Shown here piece after piece: positions 5,577 through 7,335 of a DNA stretch of 7,335 nucleotides; position 1 is the stretch's first letter; every line of letters begins with the position of its first letter. The DNA lies in the NCBI GenBank assembly GCA_020062605.1, contig JAGUWA010000395.1, forward strand, positions 1-7,335, given 5' to 3'. A program made the position numbers and the translations under genes. The notes below the pieces were generated by a model. The model saw only the letters and a program-made list of their open reading frames with translations. It did not search any database and was not told the DNA's origin. The stretch comes from Parvibaculum sp. GTDB taxonomy: Bacteria > Pseudomonadota > Alphaproteobacteria > Parvibaculales > Parvibaculaceae.

Positions 5577-6737
5577 ATGCCCAAAGCGGCCACCATGCGC
5601 GTTAATGTGAAACCAGAAATGTTGCGCTGGGCACGGGAGCGCGCGGGGTTGGAACTGGACGCGTTGGCGCGCCGGTTTCCCAAGCTGGCCGAGTGGGAGC
5701 GCGAAGAAACGCGGCCAACGCTCAAGCAGTTGGAAGACTTCGCCAAGGCCATGCATGCTCCTATCGGCTACCTGTTCCTGAGCGAACCGCCAATCGAAGG
5801 CATTCCCATTCCCGATTTCCGGACGGTCGAAAATCGCCGGATCGACCGTCCGAGTCCCGATCTGCTTGAGACCATCTATCTCTGTCAGCAACGTCAGGAG
5901 TGGTATCGGAACCATGTGCACTCGCTCAGGGAGGAGCCGCTCTCCTTCATCGGCTCCGCAACGCCTGAAAGCGACATCGAACAAACAGCCGCTGAAATTC
6001 GCCGGGCGCTCGGCTTCGAGATCGAAGAGCGGCGCCGATGCCCGACTTGGACCGAGGCGTTACGCAGCTTTATCGAGAAGGCCGACCGATTAGGCGTGCT
6101 CGTCATGGTCAACGGCGTTGTCGGGAGCAACAACTATCGTAGGCTCAATCCGGACGAGTTTCGCGGCTTCGCCATTGCCGATGAGTTAGCTCCTCTTGTG
6201 TTCATCAACGGTGCCGATACCAAATCGGCGCAAATGTTCACGCTTGCTCATGAACTGGCCCATCTTTGGCTCGGCCAGTCTGCGCTATCCGACATGGAAC
6301 CTGCATCTGCGCCAACGCATAGGGTGGAAAATTGGTGCAACCGGGTTGCTGCCGAGCTTCTCGTTCCACTCGCCGTCTTTCGTGAACAACTTCGGGCCGA
6401 TGAGGATTTGAGTGCGGCGCTCGGTCGGCTCGCCAAGCACTTCAAGGTGAGTACTTTAGTGGTGCTGCGCCGCATTTACGACGCTGGCGGTCTTTCTCGG
6501 GATGCGTTTTGGCGGGCATACAGGGAAGAATTGAACCGCCTTCGGGAAATTCAGAGGGCGGGCAGCGGCGGCGATTTCTACCTGACTTTGGGCGTTCGTG
6601 TCGGCAAGAGATTCGCTCGCGCTATTGTCGCCAATACGCTTGAGGGACAGACGCTGCATCGCGACGCATATCGTTTGCTAGGGTTCTCCAAGTTTTCGAC
6701 CTTTCGCGAGTTGGCACATAGTCTCGGGATGGTCTGA
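5577..6737 (+). CDS. XRE-like HTH fused to ImmA/IrrE-family zinc metallopeptidase (COG2856, DUF955)
   Basis: 386 residues. N-terminal XRE-like helix-turn-helix: VKPEMLRWARERAGLELDALARRF to about residue 70 (APIGYLFLSEPP). C-terminal ImmA/IrrE peptidase domain from about residue 160: HELAH (225-229) gives the zinc-binding histidines and catalytic Glu; ENWCNRVAAELLVP (251-264) holds the third ligand, probably Glu251, and the family's N-x-x-A-x-x-L-L-x-P helix. A C-terminal tail (about 330-386, ending LGFSKFSTFRELAHSLGM) has no known role. No signal peptide. Start: ATG 5577 with AGGAAA eleven bases upstream; ATG 5595 (MRVNVKP) is an alternative, and the open frame back to 5445 looks non-coding. 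Its stop overlaps the DUF4411 start by one base (TGATG). In comparative surveys such fused proteins pair with toxin-like genes. By analogy it should repress the operon and restrain the partner, possibly being inactivated by or carrying out proteolysis under stress. That role is inferred; the domain assignment is secure. Confidence 0.9.
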   Translation: MPKAATMRVNVKPEMLRWARERAGLELDALARRFPKLAEWEREETRPTLKQLEDFAKAMHAPIGYLFLSEPPIEGIPIPDFRTVENRRIDRPSPDLLETIYLCQQRQEWYRNHVHSLREEPLSFIGSATPESDIEQTAAEIRRALGFEIEERRRCPTWTEALRSFIEKADRLGVLVMVNGVVGSNNYRRLNPDEFRGFAIADELAPLVFINGADTKSAQMFTLAHELAHLWLGQSALSDMEPASAPTHRVENWCNRVAAELLVPLAVFREQLRADEDLSAALGRLAKHFKVSTLVVLRRIYDAGGLSRDAFWRAYREELNRLREIQRAGSGGDFYLTLGVRVGKRFARAIVANTLEGQTLHRDAYRLLGFSKFSTFRELAHSLGMV

Positions 6738-7231
6738 TGGCGTACCTCCTGGACGCGAACATATTCATTCAGGCCAAGAATCTGCATTATGGTTTGGATT
6801 TCTGTCCCGCATTCTGGGAGTGGCTAATCGCCAGCAACGCGAACGGCACCGTTCTCAGCATTGAAAAAGTCGGTGACGAGATCGCCGCAGGCGGCGACGA
6901 GCTATCCAACTGGGCCGCGCAGCGAGGCGACAGTTTCTTTCTGAAGCCGGACACCGCACTTCTGCAGGGACTTGGCACCGTCAGCGTCTGGGCAAATGGC
7001 CAAGGCTACGAGCCCACTGCAGTGAACACCTTTCTTCAAGTGGCCGATTATTATCTTGTGGCGCATGCTCTTACGCACGGGCACACGGTCGTTACGCATG
7101 AGATTGCGTCTGCTTCGACCAAGCGCATCAAGATTCCAAATGCGTGCATCGGACTGAACATCAAGTTCATGACGCCCTATGAGATGCTAAGGCACGAGCG
7201 TGCGCGCTTCATCTTGGGACCTCAGACGTAG
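6737..7231 (+). CDS. DUF4411 family PIN-domain protein (predicted RNase toxin)
   Basis: 164 residues, full length for DUF4411, a PIN-like nuclease family. Acidic residues that fit a PIN active site: Asp6 in LLDANIFIQAKN (5-15), Glu43 in SIEKVGDEI, Asp104 in VADYYLVAHAL and Glu122 in VVTHE. The C-terminal stretch KRIKIPNACIGLNIKFMTPYEMLR (129-152) is typical of the family. PIN proteins of this size are usually metal-dependent ribonucleases that cut tRNA, rRNA or mRNA; the target here is not predictable. It starts on the last base of the preceding stop codon (TGATG at 6735-6739), so its synthesis should depend on translation of the HTH-peptidase, a typical arrangement for a toxin with its controller. 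No separate small antitoxin gene is present between or beside them, so the HTH-peptidase is the only candidate partner. Codon use is less GC-biased than in the exporter, consistent with transfer. Toxicity is inferred from family and context. Confidence 0.88.
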   Translation: MAYLLDANIFIQAKNLHYGLDFCPAFWEWLIASNANGTVLSIEKVGDEIAAGGDELSNWAAQRGDSFFLKPDTALLQGLGTVSVWANGQGYEPTAVNTFLQVADYYLVAHALTHGHTVVTHEIASASTKRIKIPNACIGLNIKFMTPYEMLRHERARFILGPQT

Positions 7232-7253
7232 TGCCGGGGGGGCTTGCCGCCAG

Positions 7254-7335
7254 CTACCGCCGGCCGCCGGGCTGGAGGGTGGGGCGGGTGCCGCCGAGGC
7301 CGAAGAGGCGCTCGAAGAAGCCGGGTTGTTCCCAC
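7254..7335 (-). CDS. C-terminal fragment of an unidentified gene running off the window
   Basis: Read on the minus strand from the window edge, a frame gives 26 codons, WEQPGFFERLFG then a Gly/Pro/Arg-rich tail, before a TAG at 7254-7256. The PGFFERLFG segment resembles low-complexity linkers and tails of alphaproteobacterial envelope proteins, such as some L,D-transpeptidase-like proteins, but this is too little to name a gene. The other two minus frames are also open in this GC-rich stretch, so the frame choice rests only on the residue pattern. If real, it converges with the DUF4411 gene, 22 bases away. Confidence 0.4.
   Translation of the reverse strand, partial: WEQPGFFERLFGLGGTRPTLQPGGRR

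Larger units (their letters stand above)
5390..7253. other. Probable horizontally acquired cassette (HTH-ImmA peptidase + DUF4411)
   Basis: This segment lies between the end of the exporter operon and the 3' end of a convergent host gene. It begins with an AT-rich tract (8 G/C in 39 bases, 5399-5437) and holds two genes with less GC-biased third positions than leuA, phaZ or the exporter. No integrase, transposase or tRNA is visible. The boundaries are approximate. A 9-bp direct repeat GGTTGTTCC (5443-5451, 7324-7332) flanks the two genes but may be chance. Confidence 0.45.

Noticed and set aside
5548..5610. 20-codon open frame overlapping the HTH-peptidase start
   Set aside because: No clear ribosome binding site and no conserved pattern; too short to support as a leader peptide.
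5409..5984. Minus-strand frame opposite the start of the HTH-peptidase gene
   Set aside because: No recognisable domain, and it would run through the coupled operon in antisense; judged a shadow.
1..7335. CRISPR arrays, tRNA/rRNA genes, transposases or integrases
   Set aside because: Looked for on both strands; no regularly spaced repeats of spacer length, no cloverleaf-like segment and no recombinase motif were found.

Overview
The window looks like a chromosomal segment of a high-GC alphaproteobacterium that stores polyhydroxybutyrate. The evidence is the mix of genes: a long-form LeuA, an intracellular PHB depolymerase of the alphaproteobacterial type, a COG3565-like VOC protein and a YgjP-type metallopeptidase. 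There is also a nested-palindrome intergenic repeat of the kind common in Rhizobiales and their relatives. The genus is not resolved from this sequence alone.

Layout. Positions 2-1249 (+) hold the C-terminal 415 residues of 2-isopropylmalate synthase (leuA). Positions 1250-1494 are a dense control region. It has a three-repeat Pho-box-like element, a 12-bp-stem hairpin, a candidate sigma-70 promoter, and a perfect 19-bp palindrome over the predicted transcription start of the next gene. Positions 1495-2733 (+) encode PHB depolymerase PhaZ with an intact Cys-Asp-His triad. A REP-like nested palindrome lies at 2755-2813, between phaZ and the convergent VOC/glyoxalase-fold gene (2858-3295, -). 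Diverging from the VOC gene is a two-gene operon with an ATGA overlap: a YgjP/DUF45 zinc metallopeptidase (3410-4219, +) and a Bcr/CflA-type MFS drug exporter (4216-5400, +).

After the exporter the texture changes. A very AT-rich tract (5399-5437) leads into a two-gene cassette whose base and codon use differ from the rest of the window. The first gene is an HTH plus ImmA/IrrE-type zinc peptidase fusion (5577-6737). It overlaps by one base (TGATG) a DUF4411 PIN-domain protein (6737-7231). I read this as a horizontally acquired toxin-antitoxin-like or defence-related module inserted between convergent host genes. The last bases (7254-7335, -) are probably the C-terminus of a host gene that runs off the window.

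How the parts work together: leuA serves leucine synthesis. phaZ mobilises stored PHB and appears to have two layers of control: a possible phosphate-starvation (PhoB) input and a possible PHB-sensing repressor (PhaR) operator. The peptidase and exporter are co-transcribed, but no functional link is obvious. In the HTH-peptidase/PIN pair, the first protein probably represses the operon and restrains the second, a predicted RNase. The most notable observations are the phaZ control region and the intact HTH-ImmA/DUF4411 cassette.
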